In this document: positions 26,721-40,295 of the stretch, in pieces | Layout: each line of letters starts with the position of its first letter | Numbering within the stretch: the stretch's first letter is position 1 | NCBI RefSeq assembly: GCF_037975245.1 | Contig: NC_092583.1 | Location: forward strand, 4,187,264 to 4,251,263 | Reading direction: 5' to 3' | Source of the DNA: Apostichopus japonicus | Taxonomy: Eukaryota > Echinodermata > Holothuroidea > Aspidochirotida > Stichopodidae | DNA length: 64,000 nucleotides | Notes under the pieces: generated by a model | Database searches by the model: none | Told to the model about the DNA's origin: nothing | The model's input: only the letters and a program-made list of their open reading frames with translations | Made by a program: the position numbers and the translations under genes

Positions 26721-26819
26721 ACAGCATAGATGTAAACAACATAATACATTTCCCTTTTGGCGTTCCATAGATCTCAAGCACTAACCTTCGTATATGGCAA
26801 GCCATGTGGGACAAACACC

Positions 26820-27300
26820 GCATAATATATCTGCGTATTTATTTGAATATATAAGCGTATATATTGTTAGCCAATCATAAGGCTTAAATATATCCGTGCA
26901 TTCATTCGAATATAAACACGTATGATTTACTAGCTGATGTGGTGGCCGATGCTATAAAGAGGGTGACGAAAGACTCATTCTTCGTCGGTCGTGGAAATCG
27001 TGGCTAGGGTTCAAGACAGGCCTCTGGCGACAATACCTCTGGCTGTGGCATGGTGCTTTTTTGTGGCCTAGGATCCCGTACCATGTCTCCCTTGTTGTCG
27101 CAAAAGAATCCGGGAGAATGCGCAGATTGTCGGTCAATCGACCAGAAGCGTGCTAGGTGGCGTGCGTGAATCCTTGCCTTTGGCCAGAGGTGGGAACACT
27201 CTCTGCGACCGACATGCTTGCAGCCACCGTCCACTGAATACGTGGCCTGATGAGGCGCTATTCTCCTAAAATTAAATCTACGGATGCCTTTAAGAGCCAC
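26820..27300. other. TATA-like region and GC-richer unidentified stretch
   Basis: Two similar AT-rich blocks of about 65 bp (TTGAATATATAAGCGTAT... and TCGAATATAAACACGTAT...) precede a TATAAAG at 26953-26959. A stretch of distinctly higher GC follows (26985-27290), open on the minus strand for 98 codons with several Cys and His. No domain is recognised. It might be an exon, an LTR or promoter-like remnant. Confidence 0.3.
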
Positions 27301-30300
27301 ATAATTATTTTATATTAAAAAACACCCTGTTTCAAACTAGCGCCATCGAATTCCTCAAAGGCCGTTTTTCTTTTATTCTTGTCACTCTAAAAGTGGAATG
27401 AATTTCATTTTAATGGATATTTGTGGTAAGCCAAGCAAAACATCAGTCATGCGGTTCACAAGGGTTTGCAGGAACTTAATTAAACTGATCGTTTGACGTA
27501 TATGTGTTGGCAAAGATTTTCACAACCTACACCAAAACAGACATTATATTCGTTGCAATGCCAGAGACATACAAACGAGCAAGACCATGAGATAAAATGT
27601 TAATATACATAGAATTCAATCTATTTCACTTTTGCAAGAAAACCAAAGTATACCATTGTCAATATGGTCCCATTCTAAGCCACAAATTCTCATACCGATA
27701 GTATAGGTAGATTCGGAAACTGAGTGATTCTTAAGAACTTTGTTTGAGATTCACAAATAATATACCCCGTATTGTGGTTTGATTACTTCAGGAACAAAAT
27801 TAACTTTGATATGCCGTGGACCATTAAAAACCACAGCTCTCAGACTACCAAGGGTTGTATTCCTATAGCACATTTACTTATATTTTGTTTATGTTTTGGA
27901 ATAACCGTTTAAACAGTTGAGGTTCAGTAGTTAAAGTGACTGGACCTTTTAATTTAGTACACAGCCCATCAGACTAGTTCCTCGGTTGCACTACAAAACT
28001 CACAAATGATGATTATATGGTCTCAAATGACATGTTTATAATTTATTAAAAATTTGGTAAGAACAAATGGTGTTGAATGCCATCCAAGGGTGCTCTGTTG
28101 CTTATATAATATTTAACAAACATATTCTGGTTGACCTCAAAAACAACGGATTAACATTAACTATAAGAACTATGAGGAGCCGACGTCACCATCAAGTTAG
28201 CCTAAACGAATATTCCAGAAAATAAGTATATTATACGATACATATTTTGAAAAATACTGAAATAGCTACAGAAACATTATTGGAACTCAAAGTTGTCTGT
28301 TTTCTTTGTATTATAAAATATCAAGACTAAAATTCTGCCTTATTCATTATTTAATTATTTAAGTGAGTTATCAAGTAACAACAAAATATATCTGTCGATC
28401 ATTCTACCATGATTGAATACCGGGGATACTTTTTAAGAAATGTCACTCAGGAAAGAACCTGGGCACGAAAATCAAACTACCGAACGTCTCATCCGCTCTC
28501 AATTCACCAGTCCACTTGCATCGAGACTGTGACTGTGTGATCATCGCCAGGTGGGTATAACCATTCCCCTCGAAAGGGAACATATACTACACTTCGGGGA
28601 TGTCTTCAACTCTTCGGCCAGTCTGTTCGTTGTACACGTTTCAGGATAAAACTATATAGTTTCATCTCGGAAGAATGCTATTCGATTCCTTGTTCTTTAT
28701 TCTATTTGTTTTACAAGTCAATGGACTACATTCTGATGAACAATGAACAGATGAAGAAAACTGCCATTACTGGAATACCAAGTAGTCCTCGTTATGTCCA
28801 ACAGGTAACACACTAATGGACTTTATCGATACTCATTGACGAACCACATCTTTATTCGAAACAAGTTTATAACAATAGAAAGAGAGATTAATGCTATTCA
28901 GGTGGTGCATTTGCTTTCATATTACTGAAACCTGTACGACAAGATGTTTACGCTATGTGGGCAGTCCAGAATTCACAGTGAACGTTCAGCGTTTCAATCG
29001 GCTTCCGGTAACACGTATCAATCATTCAATTGATGACTATATAACGACGAAAAGACAATAAGCATATATGGACATTAATATCCTCTTACTTGAGGTACAT
29101 ATGCGAGGCACATTTGCATCCATTAGTTATCATTGCTGAAAAATAAACTTTGCTAGCATTTTCTATTCGCAATCTGGGAAATCAAACTCGACCTCTTCAG
29201 GAAACTTAACGTCCCTGCAAAAGCTCCGTGTAATGGTTTACCCTCGGTAGGATCAGGGACGATTATATAACAAAATCCATTTCATGGGTTCCAAATGAGA
29301 AAGTAGAAGAATCTAAATTAAATACATTGACAATTCGTTACTTTGTTAGTGGATAGATCCAGTTATGTTTTTGTATTACGTTTGTTTGGTAAAAGTAACG
29401 CAAACCAGGTCACAAAGTCGTTCCAAGAGGTACCATTATCTGGCAACAGCACTAAAAGCCAATGGCGTGCGCAAGGAGGGAGGCGGCAATGCCCCCTCCT
29501 TCACATGATCCTTCGTTCGCATCTGGCTGTTTCCATAAATTTCAGCCTCCTATACATAATTCGCAACTTCTAGGCATCTTTTAATGCTTGTATACAATAT
29601 AATTTTCTAATAATATCTGTACATACCCTTCTTAGAAGAGTATTAGTTAAGGTAGCAGAAGCACACCCGACAATCATCAGGTGTCTATGTGATAGAGATG
29701 AACGACATACCTCCAAAAGGTAAGAACATGTTTATTCCACCCTGCAGGGAAATAGCAACTTAAAAATTCTTTGACAGACAAAGGTGATGGCTTGAACAAA
29801 TAAAAATATTACAGACCGGTTCTCATTTGCATTGATTTTTATAGACTTATTATTTATTGCAGTACCTATTTTCCGTTATAAAGTTGGGATTCCCAAAATA
29901 ATGGTGGATCGAACATGTTGAATTTCTGAGCATGTACCTAATAAGTTATGCTTTCAATGTTTTCAGTGTCAAGTGTGTAATTCCAGCTTGAAAATGGAAA
30001 AGGGGGAAATGAAAAGAGAAGAAAAAGAAGAATATAGCTAAGGGAATATCCATGTTTTCACCTCCTGGCAACACTTTGTCATCATGACCTGAAAAAATGA
30101 CACATTCACGACACAATTTTCTATCCTGATATCTGCCAAACATCTCGATTTATCCCTTGAAATTGTAACGTTTTAAAGTTCAACAGACTATTTTAATCTC
30201 AAAATATCAACTTTCCTTGAAAACTCGGGATAATTATATAATTAGGTGGTACTCTATAAAGTAGGAGAGTGTATGAGGGTGTAACAAAAGGTAAATAAAC

Positions 30301-30694
30301 TGTTGATAACCAGGGAGAACCGGAACATATTAGTTATTCCTTGTGCTATTTTTATGTGCTATATCTCAAAAGATAGCCTAGGGTGCCCTGATGAAATCTG
30401 AAAGGGCCCACTCTCAAATGTTCACACAGCCCCCGCCCGTGGGGGTGGGGAGGGGTAAAATTGAGATTAGTATGGCATGGTGGGTATCAAATGAAAGGAA
30501 ATGCTACTAGGAATTCATATTTTACAATACTGAGAGGGGCATCCAAATGCTCTCATATTCACCATGAATTAGGGAACCCAGAGAAAGGTCAAAATGGTAT
30601 TTCATATAATATATTAATTACATAGATATTAGATATGACTATCAAATGAAAGGAAAAAACCACAAGGAATATTAATCTACGTGTTACTATGCTG
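27301..30694. other. Gene-free stretch
   Basis: AT-rich, no supported exon. A short piece at 29462-29505 (CAATGGCGTGCGCAAGG then GCCCCCTCC) looks like the left tip of a truncated hAT-type element. Confidence 0.45.
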
Positions 30695-31027
30695 CAAGGG
30701 CGTAGGAACCGGAGGGGCTGGGGGCGCCAGCCCCCCAGTGAAAAATATGGAGGGGCGGAAGTATCATTCCGCCCCCCCCCCCGCTTCGCAAGTTAGAAAA
30801 CCCCTTTTTCATTTCCAAATGAGAAAAATATCTCATTTGGAGCTCCAAAAGTTTTTACAAAATGGAGTGGGTGTTGAAGTGTGCTACATTGCACCACATT
30901 GCATCTGAGGCCACCTGGAAATGCCAAAAAAATCCAAAGGGGAGGGGACACCCCTCCCATTAGACCCCTCCCCCAGGCCGGCCATCAGTCTTCAGCCCCC
31001 ACTTAAAAGTGCCTTCCTACGCCACTG
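30695..31027. mobile_element. hAT-type MITE, copy 2 (GGCGTAGGAA family)
   Basis: A 333-bp copy of the element at 908-1265, with the same termini (CAAGGGCGTAGGAA / TTCCTACGCCACTG) and a different perfect 8-bp TSD, CTATGCTG (30687-30694, 31028-31035). Interior blocks such as CCCTTTTTCATTTCCAAAT are shared with copy 1, with internal indels. Confidence 0.93.
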
Positions 31028-31586
31028 CTATGCTGAAGAGCTGAACCTTTACCGAAAGTATTAATCTATACCCACTATTGGCTAGCTTGGGCAAGGGGAT
31101 TGAAGGGGTATGAAAGGAAGGCATAATGGGTATCAAATAATAGGACATAACATTAGGAATACATTCTCATAAGAATAAAAGTGATACTCCCAAACTTTGT
31201 CACATATGCTCACTTTTAGGATGCGGGTTGGGGGGGGGGTGGTGGAAAACTCAGCCAGTTTGCATATATGTAGTCAATTTTTTGAAAATAAATGGGGTAA
31301 GGGAAGCCTGTGTCATTCTGAGAGCCTCCAATGAGAAGCATAGGTATATTCAGACAAAATCGGACCCCAAGTCAGAAAAGATGTTCAGTACAATGCCAAT
31401 AAGACAATGTAGGTGAAATATGTGACTGTTTCTCTATGAAATACATGTTAATAAGCCACACAATGGGTTTGCATCACTTTAAGTAAATCACATTTGACTT
31501 CAGTTTACCTCTTATTTATTTTGCAATGTAGGTTTATCCCTCTTTATACTTCATTTTCATCCATGTATGCTAGCACATCAATATCG

Positions 31587-32000
31587 TCATTTTACAACTA
31601 TGTCCATCAAATCAAGTTCATCTATATCGGTGATATCACTTCCTTCATCTGAACTGTCTTCTTCCCACAGATCTTCAATTCCGTCTTTCGAGTCATTAAC
31701 AATCCTACTGCAGGTGTGCTGTTTTGCTTTGCATCCACACAGAACAGTACATGGTACATTAGCTGAACTACATTTGCATCTTGCTTTTTGCACAACACAG
31801 AAGGTAATCCTTTGAGCTCGGACTGGGAAGGCTGGTTGTATTGATGTTATAGGTTCCAGGACAGCATTTTCATTGATTTTCCAGCCCATGGTTTGAACTG
31901 CAGGTAGTTCAGGCTGTGGTAGATGTGCATTCAAGTTCATGACCAATGAGGACAAAAGTGCTCTCTTTAAATGGTGCATAAAACTATCTTCAGTGGGCAA
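31587..32000 (-). pseudogene. Fragment of a Cys-rich (CXC-like) protein
   Basis: The minus-strand frame contains LPTEDSFMHHLKRALLSSLV, then GWKINENAVLEPITS and a Cys cluster CKCSSANVPCTVLCGCK with an acidic tail (WEEDSSDEGSDITDIDELD). The order (PT-D---HHxxRA block, short GW block, C-x-C ... C-x3-C-x-C) matches a protein family abundant in invertebrate genomes that ends in a Tesmin/TSO1-CXC-like cluster and is often repeat-associated. It is linked in a shifted frame to upstream sequence (to 32176) with a stop, so the copy is probably broken. A real 3' exon cannot be excluded. No function is assigned. Confidence 0.5.
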
Positions 32001-32176
32001 CAGACCATGAATGTCCCTTTTGGTAGTTGTTGTGAATTGGTGAATTCGGTAGCTCCTCTAAGAATCAAACTTGCAACCCTCGGCTCCTTGACAAAGAAGT
32101 TGACGAGCTTCTTGAACCAATGTGTCTGTGATTTAACCACAACCTTGTTCTCCGTAACTTGCCAAGTATGCTGCAT

Positions 32177-34334
32177 TCTATGACCTTCCTAGCCTCCAAA
32201 AACTTCTTTCCCCCAACATTTCGTATCTAACTGACATCATCTATTCCTGAAAGCGCATGGAGAATTGGCTGCAGCTTACAATCGACTTCCCATAGTGCTT
32301 CAGCAATTGTATGCGATAAATGTTTGCAATGGAATGCAATAAAAGTATACTCAGATGAAAGATAAATACTGAAATAGGGTGTAATTTTAATATCAAAGAT
32401 GTTGAAATACTGTATTTGATAAATGAATGCAACCAATTACAACATAAGGTTTATTTTCCCTATACCCCAGCACAAAATATGATGTTTGCGACCCTCTGGT
32501 GGGGACTGTGTGTGATTTTGGAAGTTAGCCCATATATAGAGAGAAGATGCCAGTTGTTACATAGTCTTCAAAAATGTGAGTGAGACAAAAATAGCAGGAA
32601 CACCCAATTTTTCTGGTTGAATGATTTCAGTGTTTTCCTCAAACTTTCGACCTTTTATAGAAAGTTTTCAGGAAAAAGCCAAACCTTCCACGGACTTTCG
32701 TAGGCCTAAGACAAAACACAAAATGAAAATTTGACGGTTAGCTAGCTGTTAATTTCCTCGTAGAAATGAAACCGGGCATTGCTTTTACGTCGGTATACCA
32801 ATGTGCTATGCAGTGATATTTAAGTGTTACGTTGACTCGAATTTTCAATGATTACAACAGCCTGGGTTATTGTTATACATGTTTAGACATGGCAAAACAA
32901 AAAGTGACGGATAAATCCAAACGGCAGCTCCCCTTCTCCGTCGGACCTGTAGAAGGTAAATAACCGGCACGCGATTATAGTAGGCAATAGAATTGGTCAA
33001 ACTCGTGCAGAAAAGTGTGCTGCAAAGTCATTACTATAAAACGGAAATGCTTCGAACGCTTGAGCTTTTGTGATGGATGTTATGTTTTCGTGTTCACGAT
33101 CCACACGCTTATGGTTGTCTGAATAATTCTTGTGTCACATCTTGGTTCATTCGGCTCCTTTAGTTTCAACCTCCAACGACTGTGTTTAGTACATTGGCTC
33201 TATACAAATCGCCAATACACACGCTTTGTCTTTATCATTGATTACTTGCAGTAAGTTTTATAAACCTTACACACACATGTATCATCGATGATAGATGCCA
33301 TTCATTTTATCCCGACGATTTGAGCAAATAGCACGTAGGCACTGTCTGTCTACCCACCTCATGTCTATAAACTTGATAAAAACAAATAAAACACGCCGAG
33401 CTTTATAATTCGATCTAATTCCATTGTATCTGCAGAACAGACATTCTAGCTGAAGTAAAAGATTAAAGATCAGGTTGTAAATGCTGTCAACTTTTGCCCT
33501 AAAAAAATCCCGAAAAGCATGATTTTATTAAATTTTAGACGAGTATTTCGTACAAAAAGAAAATGTAGAGGCTCCGACACTATTCCGCAAATCTATAAAT
33601 AGTATTGTAAGGGAGAAGAATCTGAGGGGTGGACAGCCTATATGAAATATCACAATCACATCTGCCTCAAATGTTTGACCAATTAACATAGTGTCTATAC
33701 AATTCAAATCAGTGGTTTAGAGGTAGTTTGCATCTAATATGTTTATTTATTTTAAAATTTGTTTAAAATCATTATTGGCAGGATGTATAGTTCTCTATAT
33801 GTGATTAAATTATTTTATATTTATTTGAGAAGAGGAGAAGGCAATAATTGAAAAAAAATCAATTATTGGTTTAGGTTTTTGTGATGTGATGGAAGTGGTG
33901 GTAATTAATATGTTTAGTATCCTAACATTTAACCAAACTACATGGCAAGTCCCATGTTCTTTATCCTCCCGGTATAGCCAGGATTGCCACATGGAACATG
34001 TACCCCCCTCCCACCCCCCTCCCCCATGCAAACTGTTGTGCCTCCCATCTGTCCCATCATCATGTACAACAATTCACAGTTGATATTATTCTACCTCTGC
34101 TTGAATTGTTCCTGTCTCTCCTTGCAATGCTGCCCATTAAACTCACAGAATTCTTGGCTACGGAGTCCCGTCCCGTCAAACGACAGTAACAAATTGGGGA
34201 AACCCACACTGGTTAAAAGTATGCTACCACTTCACGCAAGTACGTAATACTACCAAATCTACAATGCCATTCCACGGGGCTCAAATAACAATTTTTGCAT
34301 ATGACAAATAAAGTGTTATTAAGTTTAGAGATTA
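32177..34334. other. Gene-free stretch
   Basis: AT-rich sequence, no supported gene or bounded repeat. C-rich tracts occur at about 34000-34026. Confidence 0.45.
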
Positions 34335-34541
34335 TCCGCCCAGACGATCATCCGCCTTGACGACTAAACCCAGACGATCATCCGCCCAGACGACCACCCG
34401 CCCAGACGACCACCCGCCCAGACGACCACCCGCCCAGACGACCACCCGCCCAGACGACCACCCGCCCAGACGACCACCCGCCCAGACGACCACCCGCCCA
34501 GACGACCACCCGCCCAGACGACCACCCGCCCAGACGACCAA
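34335..34541. repeat. 16-bp minisatellite CCCAGACGACCACCCG
   Basis: About 12 units of 16 bp, nearly perfect from 34385, with variants (GATCATCCG) at the left edge. Because 16 is not a multiple of 3, the array reads through all three frames on each strand, giving several long spurious frames rich in Gly/Trp/Val or Pro/Thr/Asp. Confidence 0.95.
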
Positions 34542-35045
34542 GAAAGGATTTTAGTGTCAGTGGTTGCATCCATCACTAAGTTAGCGCTGTACCGACGGTG
34601 TGTATGTATACATATAGGCTCAGTAAATTAGTCTTATTATAGTCTTATGTCAATGTGTGTTAGGCTACGGCTTTTTTAAGGGAGTTAGTCCAGACATGCC
34701 ATGGCAAGGTTTGCGAATATAAAGTACCACGTGACGGGCCATGACACGTGCCATGGTCTCAAAAGAAACCGTATACCTTCAATGTGATTGGTTGATTAAA
34801 TACTGGGATAGGCCTATATTCGATTTAATACGGGGAGATATACTTGGGGTTTATAATACTGGGATATATTTTATCTAATAATGGGATATGTTCGGTTTAG
34901 TACTGTGATATGTTCTATTTAATACTGGGATGTATTAATGTTACTATAATTTGATTGAGTTAACAGCAATACTGATTTTGTCCAACGCGGCTTGCCATAG
35001 GCGAAAACAACGCCTGCCATTGTCTTACACAAGTGTCGCCATGTC

Positions 35046-36682
35046 CAGCGACGTAGCCAGGAATTTGAAAGGGGGGAGCACTTTTTGCGATTGATGTGGA
35101 TTTTCAAAGTTGTAGGCACGACTATCTGAGCGGAGCGCCACCATCAGTTGGCGCGGAGCGTACAAGAAAATTTTTGGATTTACAAACCCCCCAGATGGCC
35201 GGAAACGGCCCTTCCCGAGTGTTCATTCTGGTTCCCTGGCCTCTTGCTATCTTGAGACACCTCATTCAATATCACTTTTAAACCCAAAAAACAAATGAGT
35301 TAAAATAGTACGTAATTCAATACTACATAATGTATTTAAAATTAGCAAGGTACATGTACAGAGTAGTCTTACGTTTCAACTTCTGATACTTATAGATACA
35401 AAGATAGGCCTGAAACGTCTTTGATATAACTATAGCCAGTAATTGTCTTTGATACAACTGTAGCTATTAAATGTTTAAAAGCACACTCTCAGCTAGGAAA
35501 TTTTTAGAGGGCGGGCCAATTTCATATGTTTCGATGGTTCACCGTTAATCACGTGACACGGTATTTGTAATATACTGCCAGTGTACAGTGTACCCTGTAT
35601 GAAAATATACGTAATATATAGCCTAATAAGAGAAGGCGAGAGGTATCCGATGATTGCAATCTGACGCAAATTTCTCAACTGTTTTCTCAACTGAAATATT
35701 ATCTGCGTAAACGGGTTCTTAACTACATGTTAAAAAACAAACTTTTCGGCGGGTAGAGTGTTGAATGAAACGGCACGCGATAGAAATGACAGCCTAGATG
35801 ACAGAAGAATAGGTCACCTAATTTAGCCATATTCTTGCTACGTTCATTTCAATAGTTTTTCCTGTCTATAGACTCTTAAACTCGTCCAGCAAGCTTATCG
35901 ATTTGAATTATGGGTGTTTTTAAAAAATATAACTTGGCCAAAAAAATGTAGGCCCGGGCCTACAGTGCTACATACTGGCTACGCCCCTGATCATATGATA
36001 TCATAATCAGCAGATTTTGTTTCCTGTTTGAATTCTTTTACATGTTCTTTTACATAATATATCAGAAAGACAAACATAGTGCTCTTTTACAATTTTTTTC
36101 CAGTAGGATGATTCTTGTTTATTGTCCAATGTCTGGACTTTAATACATTTGACGAACGTAACTGATGGACAATATAAACTTTCATATTTTGTAATAATGC
36201 CAGATATGCAGTGGCCTAAAAACAAATATCGTTATCGCAGTGTATTAGCAGTGTAATAATTATTACAGGAAGTGCGTATCACGTACGATTGCTAGCTTAG
36301 CTTCATAACATGCTGTTCGTGCAACACCTTAGGACGACTCATTGAACGAACGTTGTCGACGTTGTTGTGAATACAGTTCGTGACATTCCATAGAGTGCGG
36401 TTAGGTAGGCAATATGTATTTTATTACACAGTGGCCAACTGTAGGCTTGTAATTGGCTATAAGCTAAATTTAGCTAATTGCATCTGCCAAACTAAGTAAG
36501 TAGTTGAATCAGTAGGCGTGAATGTTACTACGGTTACAATCGAGTTAACGGAGCTGACGAGTATTCAAGATCAAAAGAGCACTGACAAAATACCATGCTA
36601 AAAAACGACAGTTTAAAAAAAAATCGACACTGAAAGGGGGGGGAGCGGTCGCTCCCCCTGCTCCCCCCTGGCTACGTCCCTG
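35046..36682. mobile_element. 1.6-kb hAT-type element with shared core
   Basis: Termini CAGCGACGTAGCCAGG and CCTGGCTACGTCCCTG form a 16-bp inverted repeat with one mismatch. The 8-bp TSD GCCATGTC is perfect (35038-35045, 36683-36690). The shared core is at 35122-35175, followed by the block GATGGCCGGAAACGGCCC also present in the 8504 and 47472 elements. An internal TGGCTACGCCCCTG at about 35976-35989 looks like a second right terminus and may mark a nested relative. No transposase is recognisable. Confidence 0.9.
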
Positions 36683-36690
36683 GCCATGTC

Positions 36691-39266
36691 CGGATTTGTA
36701 ATGCCACGGGGCTCGGCACGAGCACGTTCATTCTTTATTACGAACTTGTAAAGATTTGGTTACGATATATAATACCTGGACAAAATTGATCATGGAAATG
36801 GTATGTAATCTGAGCAGCTAAAGAAATATAACTACAATTAATATATAAAGGTCAACTTCACAAGATTTTTTTTCTCCTCAACATATTACCAAGAAAAGGA
36901 TGTAAATCACACCACCCTCACATTTGAACATCCGCCAGTGTCCACCAGTGCACCACAAATATAGCACAATTAATGAAGGTCATCCTATACTACCTCAAAA
37001 TTGTTAACTTGCCAAATATCGTCAACACGTTATAAAACTATTTTCCTGAATCTTTCTGAACATTCAAATTTACATGTGAAAGTGAGAGAGCCTTGCGTGT
37101 CGATTCTAGTAGGATATTGTTCAGAGGCTAAATGAAACGAACTTAACCGAAGACGATCACAATAGTGACGGGGGCGTGGCCGCGGGCGGGCGGGGGGGGG
37201 GGAGGGGTTGGTTGTTGACAAGTATGATCGAGAAATAAAATGAAGCATATTAGTAATTAACAGAGGAGGATAGAGTCGTTGTTAAGAAGACAAGCAAATC
37301 AATTTTCAGACTGGAAGCGTAAAACTAAATATAGAAACAAGAAACTCTGGTGTTAGCCAGAGGGGGAGAAAGCTGACTTCACTGGGAGGGTGGGACAGCC
37401 TGGCAATACCACCCCCCCCCTCCCAGGAGTACCTAGACATTAAGAGATGCAGATGGACAGATAGTTAAGTTGGACAATTAAATGAGCCATGGATATAGCA
37501 AAAATAGATTCAACAAAGGAGAGGTAAGAGTGATGAGAGGATAATGGGCAGTAAAAATGGTAGCGCTCCTCCCCTCTCTAGATGGGGGGGGGGGGTCTCT
37601 CCAGGGACAATGTTTGCTCTATGCGGCACAGCAGTATAGGACAAAGCGGTCTTCCTACAACATGCTAGGTGTGTTAAAACAAGTCTTCGAAGACACTGAT
37701 AAGCTTGTTGGCAATAAGGTATGGTTGTTGAAATTTGAGCTTGGCGGCCATATCGATTTACTTTCAAGGATTGACAAAAGTAGATTTCCTTTCAAGTGTC
37801 AATTACATTCAAGGTTGTTGCATGGACAATCACCACGAGGAAGATGTTGGGGGGGGCACCCACAATAAATATTATACAGAATGCCCTGTTTTAAGCACTG
37901 ACGTGACGACCTTTTCTTCCCCTGAACAACTTTGGTTCACAACCATTGAAACGTTATATCCACAACATTTCAGCAAATTTGGACAAAAGCTCTGGGAGGA
38001 GTAGCATTTTATTACGTATTCAGAAAGTGACCTCTCGTCACATCCAATGACTTTCAAATTTATAAAATATGATCCCGTGTATGAAAACTAACATAAAGCT
38101 ATTAGGAAATTTCAGCCAAATCGAATGAAATATGACGAAATGGTAGCCATTCAAACACGGTGCAAAAAGTGAAAGAATTTCGGAAAAACTCTCTTCAAAT
38201 TATAGCTGAGCTAAAAATGTATACAATTTTTCCTTCATTTGTTATTGTAGTGCGCTTGCGCTCTACAATAGTGGGATTTATAACAGTCCTGTTCAATCAT
38301 CTGCTTGACTGATCGGTGAACTTTCAATGGAGCTTGGCATACATTCTGAAGGTATTTCAATTGCACAGGTTCGTTTTTACGCACTAAATCTGTAGCGGAT
38401 CAGTGTTGACTCTATGTACGCAAAGAAAAATATATCACTTTGAGAACTGACATACTACTCCAAAACAGTAAGCCTAATTCAATACTATGGTTCAACATCC
38501 TCGAATCAAAACAAGATAGATAACATTTGAACAAATTCGAGTTGACAAGCCCAATCATAACAGGCAACTATTAATCATATTAATCCGGTTTTTCTTAATT
38601 GGTTATACTTGGTGATCTCAGCCACGTCAACCTAGTCCGTAATGACATGCATGGCATTATATACTACACAGCTTGCTGCTCCGTACGTATAGAGTTGGCC
38701 GTGTATGGCGTATTATACGTGCATTGGGATGCTGAGAAACCAGCGCCTATTTTTATGCAAATAAATTTGTTCTAGTTTGGGGGAGGGTGCTTGCTTGCTG
38801 AAGTGCCAAAGCTCGTAAGCAACTAGCATATCATTTTACTTCCTAGCCAACTGTGGGGCAATGTTGTTGAGCTTTCAAGTTGTTTACCAGAGAGCCTGTT
38901 CTGCTATGTCATAATCGTATAGTACAGGCTGCACACCTCTATATGTATACTCCAATGTAATGATGATGCTGATCAATATATCATATTTTCCGAGTAAACG
39001 TTATCTGGGGACTTGAAGACAAGTGTTAACGGGGGTATGCATTCTTCCGCTCCCTCAATATAGTTTGCTTAAAATTAACATTTGATCGCCCGAACAAGTT
39101 TCATACTAGTTGTGTACAAATTTAAAGGTCACCTGGAAAAATAGAAAGTTTCATTGTACTATTCAAATGGACCTTGACCTTTAGTTGTTATGGAATTTTA
39201 GAAAAACTATAATTGAAATCAGCTCATCATGATGCATTGAAAGTTTGGTCATGTTCTGTACTTATT
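36691..39266. other. Gene-free stretch
   Basis: No supported exon. The overlapping plus-strand frames at 37557-38004 have no recognisable domain. G/C-rich runs occur at 37180-37205 and 37410-37420. Confidence 0.45.
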
Positions 39267-39274
39267 AATGGCAT

Positions 39275-40062
39275 CATGGGCGTCAGCAGGTTTCAGAAAG
39301 TGAGGGGGACACTATACTATCTAAGCGGAGCGCCACCATTGGTTGGCGCGTAGCGTACCAGAAAATTTTGGGTACATAAGACCCCCTAGATCGCAGGAGA
39401 CGGCCTTCCTGAGTCGTTTTTAGTTACATCAGAACCAGATCTGTGAGGAGAAATTTTGTCTCACAAAACTAAATTCCGACAGAAAGTACTGGTAGAAAGA
39501 TGCCGTTCTGACACCAAGGGAGACGAATTACACAGCGTCCATCTCAAACGAAATATTTTCGGTAGTTTGGTATCATATAATACCCTGCATACAGGCAGAA
39601 TACTGTCTGTAGGGCCTAAAATGTATGATATTACCTTCCTGGTGGGGTCTTCGACTTGTTTTCAAGTTGAAATGCGTCGTTTTCTCTGATTCACAGTGTA
39701 GGGCAAGGGGAATTCCATTTCTGGCGAGAAGGGGTGCTTCCACAAAACACTCTAAAACATCGTTCAAACATCGCACAAACTTTTATCAGAGGTCTCGGAC
39801 GAAGCGGGGAGGGTGAATATCAGAGGAAGGGGGATAAAGGGCCAAGCACTGTTCTAATTTCCAGTGCAATTTATTGATAATGATTCTTAAGTTAGATTCT
39901 ACTTGAATCAGCTCAGCAATTGTGATAGAAAATCGCGCATATGCATGTGATTTTTTTAATAACTGCTCTGAAAAGTGGGGGGGACAAATGATATGATATC
40001 CCCTCCACTTTTGAAAGTGGGGGGGACATGTCCCCCCCGTCCCCCACCTGTTGACGCCCATG
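39275..40062. mobile_element. 788-bp hAT-type element upstream of the lectin gene
   Basis: Termini CATGGGCGTCAGCAGG and CCTGTTGACGCCCATG (16 bp, one mismatch) with a perfect 8-bp TSD AATGGCAT (39267-39274, 40063-40070). The shared core is at 39317-39369. Its right end lies only 177 bp upstream of the TATA box of the C-type lectin gene. Confidence 0.93.
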
Positions 40063-40238
40063 AATGGCATATATAATATTGGTTCGATTTGAAAAGTATT
40101 TTAACAAAAAAGCTGTCATCACTTTATCTTCCTTATAACCAATCTGCCAGATTATCGCCAAACTGGCAGGCTGTCGAACGCTGGGACAGTGCCAATTTGT
40201 AAGGGTATACACCCCTTAACTGTAGACGAGTTTTACCG

Positions 40239-40246
40239 TATATAAA
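40239..40246 (+). promoter_or_regulatory. TATA box of the C-type lectin gene
   Basis: TATATAAA lies 50 bp upstream of the lectin ATG (40296), the spacing expected for a short 5' UTR starting near 40270. Confidence 0.7.
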
Positions 40247-40295
40247 GCTATGACTCTCTGGATTTCAATCACTTTTTCTCCATCAATACTGAAAC

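Noticed and set aside
34332-34576. Gly/Trp-rich or Pro/Thr-rich proteins
   Set aside because: Frames of the 16-bp minisatellite, open in all registers.
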